A stretch of DNA of 64,000 bases from Adineta ricciae. Lineage: Eukaryota > Rotifera > Eurotatoria > Adinetida > Adinetidae. The position numbers and the translations under genes were made by a program. The stretch lies in the NCBI GenBank assembly GCA_905250025.1, contig CAJNOJ010000025.1, positions 211,132 to 275,131 on the forward strand, in the 5' to 3' direction. Each line of letters starts with the position of its first letter. Position 1 is the first letter of the stretch. Of this stretch, positions 44,951 through 55,103 are shown one piece after another. The notes under the pieces are model-generated. The model did no database searches, was not told where the DNA came from, and saw nothing but the letters and a program-made list of their open reading frames with translations.

Positions 44951-47900
44951 TTTGTTTGATCTTATTGAACTGAAATATCTCTTCGCAAATATCGCCGTTC
45001 AAATGGTACTGTTAACAAACATCTCACATCTTTGCAAAATATTTGTCGTGAAAAACTTTGTACGCCGTTTCATTACTGATGTTCGTCTTTTTGAAATACT
45101 ATCAAAACTTGGTGAAGCTGTTCTTGAATTACATGTCAAGGCTATCTTTCAAGACCATGTCAATTCGACATAGTGGGAATGGCAGTGAATTTTCTATAGT
45201 AATAGCTCAGACCAGAGCAAAATGCGAGTCTTTTCTCTCCACTGACAATTCTACCTTACATTCTATTTTATTGAAATGAACTCTTTATAAACATCATCCA
45301 TACCGTACTGAAAATAATTTTTATAACATTTATCAACTTTCTTCTTGGCTATATAATAAGAGGGATATTTTCAGCACGAATTTCCAGTCACATGAGAAAG
45401 ATTTTTTAAATATTCTCTCAGATCTATGACTTGCTACATAACACCTAACTCTGAGTTTCGTTATAATACCAAGCTTAACCATCATATTACACAGTTGAAG
45501 GTTGAACGTACTATGATGATCAAAAATAGACTTAAACACTGGAAACAAAACTGGCTTTAATTTAGATCGAAAAGAGTGTCGTAGAAAAAAATCTTTTCAA
45601 CGTGTTCTTTTACTCAAATCGACAAATCCGATCATGTTCCTGGTGACGAATCTGCATTAGATTCCGACTGAAAAAATCCTGTCATTTGTTGCAAATTTTA
45701 TGAGCGTTCTATATAGCCATAATCCATTATAACTCTAAGAAAATCCAATATTGGATCCGAGTATGTGATTGGTTGACCTGGGTCTAAAATGATTTCGAGT
45801 TTCGTGAAAAAATAATTTCGTCCAACATCATTTTTGTTTCCAGTGAGGTTCAATAAAGTATATTATACAGAAAATTTCTCAATAGGAGCTACATATTCTA
45901 ATTTACAGAACATGTAACATATTGTTCTCAACCGATACCCAATTTTTCTAAGGCCGTTCTATTAAAAAAATTAGGCTGAAGAGAGGACGACGTGTACAAT
46001 CAGATGGTGCAGATAGAGAAGAGTAATGGATCTCTTCAGAAAAAGTATTGATTTTCCTAAAAAAATGACTTCACGAAGTAAATTCTTCCATCTTACTCAG
46101 TTTAATTAAATCAGTAGAAACAAATATATATTCTAATTGCTGCCTTAGTGTAACAAACTCGCCGTTCACTATATTGAAGTATGTTGATCATAGTTACAAA
46201 GAGAAGAGTCACTTGTTAATTTTATTCCACGTGCATCCTTTTCGTTCCTGCTGCCTCATTCGATTGTTAACTTAAATGAACTAATCAAAAGTTCCAAAAT
46301 ACCAATGCTATGGACTAGTTTAATGCTAAGATGAGCCTTTATACTATCGTTATTTATATGATAATGAAAACACTTTGTCTTCGGTGATCTGTGTCGACGC
46401 GTCATCGTTTGGTATGCTTTCAGAATTGCATGGATGCCGTACGAAACTGACGAGCTTTATTCTTTCTATGAAATGTGCGAAAGACTCTAGAGCGATTCGA
46501 TTTTGGGATGGATTTTATCCTCCTGAATACAAAACAAAATTTACACAATTATTCAACGAACTCAGTAAGTACCAGTTATAACGATAATGATATCGTTCAT
46601 CTCTTTCTGTTCTTTATTCTCTCACCTCTATATCATACTATCTCCGGGTCATCTCTCTCTTTTCTCTTCTCTATATAAGTGCATGTCTTATTGTGAAATA
46701 GGGACATTCTGGTCATGTAGAGTGGTCAATAAACATCTATACCGTGAGAAGCGGCTAGCTACTCAACCAGTTTGTCGTTACACCAGTATTGTTTTTAACA
46801 GAGATTGCCTGTGCATATGTTTCACAACCAGATAACTATTTCTAATTGTTTTTAGATATCCACTGAAGAAATATAAACGTAGTATAAACAGATTTCTACT
46901 CATTACTCGCACTACTTAATGAAAATAATATGATAAATAGTGATGAAACTATTTCAAACAGCGGTTTTATATGTTTGGCTTCGTGTGATAGATTATTCTG
47001 TCTACGATTAAATACTTCGACTACCCAGGTCGATCGTTGCAGCGACTGGATGCTTTTAAATATGAGCCAGCTTCGGCACATTTTTTGTGGATTCCGACCA
47101 AGCTGTAATGACCTGGGTATTTACCTGTTTATATAATTCGAATATGTGATATTGCCTTCTCTTATTCGACCGGCGAAACAAAGATATAATTGTGTTTTAT
47201 TGAAGAAGTTTTGTTCCAGTACACAACACCCTGTCGTAATGAATATTCTTTGCCGAAAGCATTATATGGATTGATAAGCCGACGAATAAAGCATCTTATG
47301 GTATCGGCTTTGAAAAGAAAAAACTAAATATTTTTCTAGACGCATCCAGGTGTTGATTATGTGAACAGTTAATAATTTAGCTCAAAAGTAATCTGGGAGT
47401 TTATGAGTCACCCTCAATAATAATTAAGCCTTCATTATCAATGAAGGTTTCCGTGCCGGATTGCTCAACCTGGGATATGATAATCGCCGTAAGTAACTCA
47501 ACTGTTTGTTTGTCCTCTTATTGCTAATTAGATTATTTTAGAACATCATCTTCATGACGAGAACTGCATGATGTATTTACTTGCCAGAAAAGTTTTTGAA
47601 AGTAAAAGCTTGCCTGTTCTGTTGTGAACCTGTCTTTGTATGCTTCTAAATGCTTTAAACCATCTTTTTTGTATCAATACACTGTACTGTAATAAATATA
47701 TTATCTCTCCTTCAATAAACGAACTCAAATTATTTTTATTATAGAATTCTGTTACACATAAAATATCTATAACCGTATACTCGAGTTGTGGTCCACAAAT
47801 GGGCTCAAAAATAATTGAGAAAGAAAATGACAGAATAATTAACAGTATATGATATCTATAGTAATCAAGGGCTGCGAGAAGTTTTTCTATTCTAAGTACA

Positions 47901-48071
47901 GCCATGATAAGCCCAGAGGATGGCTTGTGTTGTTTAAATATCATTCTCATCAATAACATCAACTAGGGGTATAGTTTTACATAAAACAGATACGGTTATT
48001 TTCATAAAGAAAATGTCTAGCACGAACGGCATTAAATATAATCTTCTCAGATTTGACATTCGCTATCATTC
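44951..48071. other. 3.1 kb region without a recognised gene
   Basis: This is the second-longest gap in the window and lies between the PPR gene and GlpQ-like 2. It contains scattered short open frames but nothing I can assign. The best candidate is a possible two-exon remnant near 46.3-46.8 kb, listed separately. A 136-codon minus-strand frame at 47552-47962 is hydrophobic and lacks splice or family support. I see no terminal repeats, transposase or reverse transcriptase motifs. Confidence 0.4.
46333..46833 (+). pseudogene. Possible orphan coding remnant, two joined frames
   Basis: An open frame of about 75 codons before 46563 (VICVDASSFGMLSELHGC, AIRFWDGFYPPEYKTKFTQL) ends at a good donor (gtaagtacc). 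An acceptor (gtgaaatag) before 46702 continues the same phase into FWSCRVVNKHLYREKR and runs to a stop at 46833. No start codon in frame is convincing and I recognise no family, so this may be a decayed gene or chance. Confidence 0.22.
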
Positions 48072-49241
48072 ATGATGGTATTTCAGTTGTGTTTCAGTGT
48101 CCTACTGTTTTGCTGTACTTTGAATAATGTTCAGAGTGCGTTTCGACCATTGGTGGTCGGTCATCGTGGTACAGCTTATCTACCTGAACTGACTCTGGCT
48201 GCACAAGCTATGGGCTATGCATACGGCGCAGATATGGTTGAAATCGATGTTTGTCTCAGTCAAGACGACCAACTAATTGTTATTCACGGTAGGAGTTTCG
48301 TGAAGCGTAAGCAGTAGTTGTCCGTATGTATTTATATTCGAATAGATATCTATTTGGATGCAATCAGTAATGTCGCTGAGATGTATCCTGGTCGAAATCG
48401 ATCCGATGGTCTTCATTATGTGATTGATTTTACTCTTGAAGAACTGCATCGTCTGAGTATTCATGAACGTACAATACCATTCAATGGTACTCAACGCTTT
48501 CCATCGCGATTTCCATCAAATGCAAACGTTACTTTTCGTCTTGCGACTCTAAATGAATCAATTGAGTTATTACTGGGTCTCAATCAGGCAACTCGACGAC
48601 GACGTGAACTTCTTATCGAAATTAAGAAACCTGAATATCATAGTCAGCATAACAAATCTATCTCATCGATTGTGTTAGCAACATTGAATGCATATAACTT
48701 AACAAAGTTTACTGACCCTGTCATCATTCAGACATTTCACATTGAAGAATTAGTTCATATTCGCCGAAATCTTCACAGTGAATTACGTTTATTTGCGTTG
48801 ATGGTTTGGAATCGTATCAATGAATCATCGAGTGACTACGATTTTTATCGAAGTAGAGAAGGTATCGGAAACATCTCGAGCGTTGTTCAAGCGATTGCGC
48901 CTTTCTATGAATTTCTGGTCAATTTTGATTCCCATGGTGCACTGTTAGGTGTGACTAACTTGACAACATGGGCGCATGACTATGGTCTTGCAGTTTACCC
49001 CTTTACATTTCGACGTGATCTATTTCCTGGTCAAAATTTTGAAGAATTTCTTGATTATTTCTGGCACACAGTTGATGTTGATGGTTTTATAACTGACCAT
49101 CCTGATGTTATTCTTCGATATTTGGATAAAAAACCAGCATTTAGTGTATCATCATCAATATACGCATCGTATACAACATTTCTTTTCATTCTTTCAGTCG
49201 TAACAAAAATTTGGTTTTGTAATGAACCGATACTTGTATGA
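48072..49241 (+). CDS. Bacterial-type glycerophosphodiester phosphodiesterase (GlpQ-like), copy 2
   Basis: A diverged paralogue of the gene at 40.5 kb. One 57 bp intron (48289-48345) leaves 370 residues in frame. A clear signal peptide (MMVFQLCFSVLLFCCTLNNVQS) precedes GHRGTAYLPELTLAAQA; catalytic His-Arg, the metal-binding EIDV and the second His in LIVIHD are kept. MYPGRNRSDGLHYVIDFTLE matches copy 1, and VYPFTFRRDLFPGQ corresponds to its HPYTFRSD. The PEHT of GlpQ and copy 1 is PELT here. A hydrophobic C-terminal tail (ASYTTFLFILSVVTKIW) again suggests membrane or GPI attachment. The intron falls at VIHD, a different place from the copy 1 intron, so the introns were gained or lost separately. 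Likely extracellular, releasing glycerol-3-phosphate from phospholipid head groups. Confidence 0.92.
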
Positions 49242-49351
49242 ACTATGTGTTTTAACTATTGACTTTATTACAAGTAACAATGAAAACGAACAGCCTCGAA
49301 AATGGATAGTCACCTTTTTGTTGTCATCAATAGTTCATCTTCTGTGAATTA

Positions 49352-50125
49352 TTAGTTCTTTTTAATGTAGTCAGCCACAACTTCACCGATTCTCGAATAA
49401 CCCTTTGCATTAGGATGTGCAGCACCAGATCCACTTAAACCGGCAGAGTAAGGATCAGTAGAATACATTTCATGGCCAGCAAAAGCGGTCTTTACTGCTT
49501 CAATGAATCCAATACCAGCTTCTTCTGCAGCAGCTTTCACTGTATCTGATAAGAGGTCCATCAAACGATGTGCGTCGTATTCATTAGGAATTTTATTGCC
49601 GCGACTGATGAAGTCAACATAGGGCAAAGCATAGATTTTAGTGCTTGGACGAACTGATGCTTTGATTAACTTGTAAGTGGACACAAGTTGCGGTTTAAGG
49701 GATATTGTTTTGTCTGCTACAGCAGGATAGTTGTTGTTTATTATGATTGCTTGAAGTGAACTGGCTACGCCTAAATCATTGCCACCAGTGGTAAAAACAA
49801 TGTGAGTAGCATTGTTCAATACAGCTCCAGCCTTTGCTAATTGTGCCGGTATGTTGTTCATTTTGGATCCACCGACGGCAAAATTCTTTGCCTGCCAATT
49901 GAGTAGTTTACCAGCGACAATTGGATAGGATCCTGATCCACCACCACCACTTGTGTACGAATCACCAAAGCCAAGAATCAAGTTGTTCGCTAGTGAAAAA
50001 CATAAAAAAGTAGTTGTGGGAACAAGAAACTATCTACTAAGGATAACTTATGAATGATACTAACATTGTTGTTGAGAAACAACGACCAGATTCAATATGA
50101 AACACGCAAAGAATGGAGTCAACAT
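49352..50125 (-). CDS. Secreted SGNH/GDSL hydrolase
   Basis: SGNH hydrolases are esterases or lipases of broad substrate range. One intron (49990-50064) leaves 232 residues in frame. A signal peptide (MLTPFFACFILNLVVVSQQQ) precedes block I, GFGDSYTSGGGGSGSYP, with the catalytic serine. Block II glycine is in NFAVGGSKMNN, block III asparagine in FTTGGNDLG, and block V histidine in HPNAKGYSRIGE. The aspartate normally three residues before that histidine is replaced: the sequence is SGSGAAHPN. It therefore looks like an SGNH enzyme with an altered catalytic triad, possibly a Ser-His dyad. The block I context resembles bacterial secreted enzymes. It faces GlpQ-like 2 tail to tail with a 110 bp gap. 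The substrate cannot be inferred. Confidence 0.85.
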
Positions 50126-50953
50126 TGTCTTTTGAGTTATACTTTCGATAGTAATGGGAAGGAAACTTGTTTTACACGGGTATTTTATAGCAAATCGGCT
50201 ATTTTTCAAATTAAAAAGAACATCTGTGTTAGTAGAATTAACATTCGTACACTTGATGAATAGGATTAATAGAAGAATTGACCAAAAACTGTACCTAGAG
50301 GCTATTTAGAAGATGGTCACGTGTTCTTTGAGATATCCTTTAGTGGATCCCATAAGGATTGTGAGTACAACAGAACAAAACAGGTACGAAAACATCATTC
50401 GATATTTTGATAATTGATTGATTGTATGGCCGTATTTTGACTTATATAAGCTACTATCAACTTTCAAAGGATCATTAAAAGTGAAGAAAAACTTAACTTG
50501 GTTTAAGTATTAGCTTATCATAGAACAAATGCGTGGGATCATTGATTTTGTTTTTGTGTAGATATTGATTTTATTCCAATATGTATTTTTAGTTACTGCC
50601 AAACATCACCTAGACAATGGATTTTATTCGACAAAAATCTATTTTGATTCGTATGTGTCCTTGCTATTGAATTTTGATTCTATTTGAAATATATATTCAT
50701 ATCAATCATGGATGAACTAGAATGAAAAAAACAAATATCCTTTTTTTTTCGTTTCTATTTGAATCGTTAAGTGCGCCGAAGATATTCGAGATGTACATAG
50801 ACACCTACGTTAATTATTGGAAGTTACAACTCAGATTTCATCATATGTAAAAATCAAGATCAAGATATGATTGATTAAAAAAAAGCGAACGTTAACATAT
50901 CATTTTGTTGATTTCACAATACCAAACAGACGAGTTGAATTACATCAGAAAAC
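50126..50953. other. Divergent intergenic region
   Basis: 828 bp between the SGNH hydrolase (minus) and the small membrane protein (plus), holding both promoters. A 69-codon open frame at 50054 overlaps the hydrolase 5' end in antisense and is not supported. Nothing else is seen. Confidence 0.4.
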
Positions 50954-51604
50954 ATGCCCATTGCCAGCGGTTTCACCCAAGATCCAAATCCAAACTATCA
51001 AGTACGGATGTTGAGAGAGTCGTTGGTTTTTAATCTAAATCGTTGTTTAGGTTCGCAAACAAGGTAGAAACGAGTTTTTTGATGAAACAATTTATTACAA
51101 AGATGCGAGCTACGAGAAACCAATTCAAGTAATTCGAAAAGCTATTCCCATAAAGTTTTTCCACGATTATTCTTCTGTGTATAGCCGACAGTGAAGCGGC
51201 CGATTATTAAAGAAACAGTATTCATGCCTGATCGAAAAGCACCACCCATCGCTTCAAATCGAGACATCTATACAGTAAACTCATATTCAAAGAAAAACCT
51301 TTCTCTATCAATCAAAATCTAGGTTTCACCTGAACTGGATAAAAGTGTTTACACAACAACGAATGAGCAAGCAACAAGTTCGTTTAATCTAATTCGTGCA
51401 TTAGGTTTAAATGCTGATTGTCCATGTTGGGCATGGATTTGTATTATCTTCAGTATTCTCCTTCTCCTTGGTCTCCTTGCCATGTGTTTATACTTTATTC
51501 TCGGTATGTTTATTTGTAAATCTTAATTAGAAAAGAACAAAAACACATCCCATAACACAAAACTTTTCTTTATTTCAATTTTAGATCGTGCTGGAAAGAT
51601 TTAA
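50954..51604 (+). CDS. Small single-pass membrane protein, unrecognised
   Basis: Five exons joined at good GT-AG sites give about 138 residues: MPIASGFTQDPNPNYQ, VRKQGRNEFFDETIYYKD, PTVKRPIIKETVFMPDRK, VSPELDKSVYTTTNEQ, then a cysteine motif CPCWAWIC leading straight into one membrane helix (IIFSILLLLGLLAMCLYFIL) and a five-residue tail DRAGKI. There is no signal peptide, so the long polar N-terminal part is probably cytosolic (tail-anchored-like topology). I do not recognise a family. Consistent phase at four introns supports a real gene. Its stop codon overlaps that of TP53RK on the other strand. Confidence 0.68.
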
Positions 51605-52296
51605 CCAACCATACTACGTTTTCGTCCTCGTGCACGAACTTCTTCATATTTATTCATTGTTAGTGTACGCTGTTTTTCATCTAGAATCGAACTTCTGTAT
51701 GCCATAAGGATATTTGAAAAGAAATGTTTTGCTTTTTGATGCGTACAAATAATTGCCCGCTCTAAAACATACAGATCAACTGCAAGTGCTTCGAGCATTT
51801 GAGTCTTATTCGGCACATGCGCACTCAAACCAAAATCGATCAAATATAATTGATCATTTTCTGTTAATAACATATTTGATGTGGTCAAATCTCCATGTAC
51901 AATTTGTGCTTGATGAAGACGACCAATAGTTGAACCAATCTGTTGTGCTAATGTTTCTAGTTTAGTTGTATTGTTCTCTTGAATTAATGCATCAATAATA
52001 GATTTCACTGTGCGAGCATCGTGTAGATCTTCCATAACAATCGTTCGTTTATTCCAATCGATATGATAGATTGTAGGAGTGTGAATACCTAATTGTTTAG
52101 CACGAGTTAACAATCGCACTTCACCTTTGAGACGTTGAAGTGTTATATGACTATCAAGATCTAGATGACGATAGGTTTTAACAAAACGTTCTTTCAGTAT
52201 AGCACGACGACCGAAGTATAAACATCGAAATAAGCGTGCTTCAGCACCTTGACATATAAGTTCAATATTCGAATAAACGGGTGGAGCGATTTCCAT
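51601..52296 (-). CDS. TP53RK: TP53RK/Bud32, KEOPS complex atypical kinase
   Basis: Bud32/PRPK is the small kinase-like ATPase subunit of KEOPS, which makes the t6A modification at position 37 of ANN-decoding tRNAs. The gene is intronless with 231 residues (human 253). It has IELICQGAEARLFRC, AILKERFVKTYRHLDLD, the catalytic loop IVHGDLTTSNMLL, metal motif LIDFGLSAHV, and the invariant C-terminus RGRKRSMVG. The start is the first ATG; 13 bases upstream lies an acceptor (tgtttcag on the minus strand), so the leader is spliced. The missing N-terminal 20 residues of human TP53RK are a disordered extension. It converges on the small membrane protein with a 2-base overlap of stop codons. Confidence 0.95.
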   Translation of the reverse strand: MEIAPPVYSNIELICQGAEARLFRCLYFGRRAILKERFVKTYRHLDLDSHITLQRLKGEVRLLTRAKQLGIHTPTIYHIDWNKRTIVMEDLHDARTVKSIIDALIQENNTTKLETLAQQIGSTIGRLHQAQIVHGDLTTSNMLLTENDQLYLIDFGLSAHVPNKTQMLEALAVDLYVLERAIICTHQKAKHFFSNILMAYRSSILDEKQRTLTMNKYEEVRARGRKRSMVG

Positions 52297-52868
52297 GGAC
52301 TATTTGCCTCTGAAACATAGATAACGAGATGAAAATTTCCAATTTCCAAAATATTCTAGCTGTCAAAATGTTGAATACTATCAATACGATTGCAAAAAGA
52401 AAAATTCAATTGTTCTTTAAAATTCCTTGTATTTTTTTTTTCGTATGAATTCAAATGACATTAAAGTTGATTATTTGTTTGGCATAAAGGAAGGAAAACA
52501 AGTAAATCGAATCAAACAACAACAATAACAACAACAACAATAGTAATAATAGTGGTAGTAATAATAAGAACAGGTGAGAATGAGAATAAGAAAGAAAGTC
52601 ATTGAAGAATTAGAGACCAAGAGAAGATGTACACACAAAAATATATATTGATATGAAGTGAGAGAGAGGAAAACCTTAGATGACTAAGTACATATCTGAC
52701 AAAATAATCTTGATCGCTTTCGAATGAGAACAAAAACAATGGATGTTGTGATCTGCTTGAAGCACAAAAGAGAAGAAAGAAAAACAAATGCATTATTGAA
52801 CATAAGTTCAGATGATTATATCAAGATGAAGAAGAAACACTGTTCAAATGCATATAAATTTGAATTTA
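52297..52868. other. Intergenic, TP53RK 5' flank and LRR-Ig gene 3' flank
   Basis: Mostly A-rich. The only structure is a degenerate CAA/TAA triplet tract at about 52514-52570. No gene is seen. Confidence 0.4.
52514..52570. repeat. Degenerate (CAA)n/(TAA)n trinucleotide tract
   Basis: About 57 bp of imperfect caacaa, aataac, aacaac, tagtaa, taataa units in the gap upstream of TP53RK. Confidence 0.75.
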
Positions 52869-55103
52869 CTAAAGTTGTGATTCAACTAGACCTGCATATT
52901 GAGACTCAGATCTATCGAATTTATAGTTCGAATCAAAACTTGACGAATTGACCATTTGCTGTGGTAGATGATTATGATTAGGTGTAATAGTTAGTTTTTG
53001 ATTAGATTTATGATGACCATTTGTCATGGAAGATGCTGGTGGTGGAATTGGAGCATGTGGCAACACAATTGTTTTACCTAATCTATCATGATTAGTAGGT
53101 TGTTGTTTAGGCTGCCGTCTTGGATCGACAGCTTGATTTGGTTTCATAATATCTTCACGATATTCGTAATCTTCGTCATAACCTGTTGGAAATATCATTT
53201 CATCTTCGAATTCATCAACAATAACTGGTTCCATCGGTGAAGGTCGATAGATCTAAAAAAAATCAGATGAAAAACATCTTCGTCTTTACATCTAAATTTG
53301 TTTCATACTTGTTCATAGAGTTGTCGATCCGATCGATAACTGTCATACACTGGATCATGTGCATGATGACGACGCATTAATGTTGCTGTATCGTGCAATG
53401 GTATCGAGGATGACATTGATCCACCACCGATGCTTCTCAACGGTGTTGAATCAACCATTCGTACTTCACTGTACATGGGTGGACCCAGTTGCGATCTGGA
53501 ATCAATCATATCATATGGATCATAACTACCATTTGTAACAAAACTATGCTGTTCATCATTCTTGTCTTCGTAATGGTGTCCATTGGGTATCAATGAACCA
53601 TTTTGTTGATGAACATCGAATAACAAAGCTTTATTCCGTTGTGCTTGCTGTTGATTTGCACGATGACAACGTATAATCCAGCAAACACAAAGTAAAAGAA
53701 GTATAACGATAAATAATAATAGAAATATTCCGATTGTCCAAATTAAAAACGAACCCTCCGTGAAACCTGCTGAACGACGAACGCGTAATTCATAGGAGAG
53801 ATATTCGTTATCTGAACGTCCTTGATTACGTATTGCTGCAACACAATTATACGTTCCATTGTGTTCAGATTCAATATTTGATATGGTTAGTGTTGTTGTC
53901 TTATTCAAACAGTTCGAAGACGATGGTTCCGAATAGGACGATAAACATGAATAACGGATTGTATAGGATCCGGAATGAATATCAGGTTCATTGACAGCAG
54001 ATATAATTTTGCCGATAATTTTATTCTGAAATGTCCACCAGATCTCTGGGGCAGGATCTGAATAAACCTAAAAGATGAAAACATCAGTGTGATTTTCAAT
54101 TTGGAACAGTCGAATCGACTTACGTCACATCGAAGTGTCGCCATTTCGCCAATTGAAGCCGTTAAAAGTGTCAAATCAGGTTTCGATATCAATGGTCCAC
54201 AAACAAATTGTGCTTCTAATAACGAAGCAATTTTTTTATCGGCTAAAGCTTTTGGCATTTCACATTGTGGATCATCGTGATAAATCGGATATTCTACACG
54301 ATTCAACGCATTACGCAACCATCGAAGACGACAATCACATTCCAGTGGATTCGAACTTAATTTCAAGTAGAAATTATTTGGAAATGTTATGTTATTGGTT
54401 AATGTTCGTAACATATTCGAATTGAGAAATAATTGTTTGAGATTCTTCAATTGACCGACAATAGACATATCGACATATTGTAAACGATTGAATGATAGAT
54501 CAAGTTGTTGTAAACGTTGATACGCTCGAACATCTGATAACGCCAAACGATGAATTTGGTTGTTTGAAAGAACAAGTTTTCTAAAACGATCAAAATCCGA
54601 TCATTGAAAAATCTCTTTCTCTACTGTTGAAATACTCACATCAGATTATTAAATTGATCATTGCCATCATGTGGCATGTATTGTAACTCATTCGATGATA
54701 AATCCAAATATTCAATAGCACGTGCAATCGATGCTAAAGCTCCATTATCGATTTGTCTTAAAACACCTCGTGTTATATACAAATATCGTAAATCATTCAA
54801 TTGATAAACATTGTTATTTCCATAAGAGAATTGAAGTAAACCATCAGATAAACTACGTAATTTATGGTTTACAATCGTTAGATTTGTGATAACACCACCT
54901 CGACGTAACTTTAAATCTGATTGAATACTTAATTGTTCATGTACACATCGTTGATACGCAACAAGGGACTCAACATTGGTACAAACCATCGTCATGCCAG
55001 TTCCATCGAGATTGCATGAGCATGTTACTGATTGACTATGTACAGTGACAGGAACGATTGCTAATATAAAATAGGAAGTAAATAGTAAGACGAAGAATTT
55101 CAT
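52869..55103 (-). CDS. LRR-Ig single-pass membrane protein (Kekkon/LINGO-like)
   Basis: Proteins of this layout are cell-surface receptors or adhesion molecules, many neuronal. Four exons give roughly 690 residues. A signal peptide (MKFFVLLFTSYFILAIVP) precedes a cysteine-rich LRR N-cap (CSCNLDGTGM), about five leucine-rich repeats (RAIEYLDLSSNELQYMP, LQQLDLSFNRLQYVD, LKQLFLNSNMLRTL), and an LRR C-cap (NPLECDCRLRWLRNAL). One Ig domain follows (ATLRCDVYSDPAPEIWW to HNGTYNCVA), then a membrane helix (LIWTIGIFLLLFIVILLLLCVCWII) and a cytoplasmic tail of about 300 residues with Tyr motifs (PPMYSEV). It ends ESQL, a class I PDZ-ligand pattern as in insect Kekkon proteins. I chose the ATG at 55101-55103 because it gives the signal peptide; an upstream in-frame ATG at about 55184 would bury it. 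Confidence 0.85.

Noticed and set aside
47552..47962. 136-codon hydrophobic minus-strand frame
   Set aside because: Mixed hydrophobic residues typical of AT-rich random sequence; no splice partners or motif.
44951..48071. Transposon in the gap beside the GlpQ and PPR genes
   Set aside because: No transposase, reverse transcriptase or terminal repeats could be seen by eye; an old, decayed element cannot be excluded.
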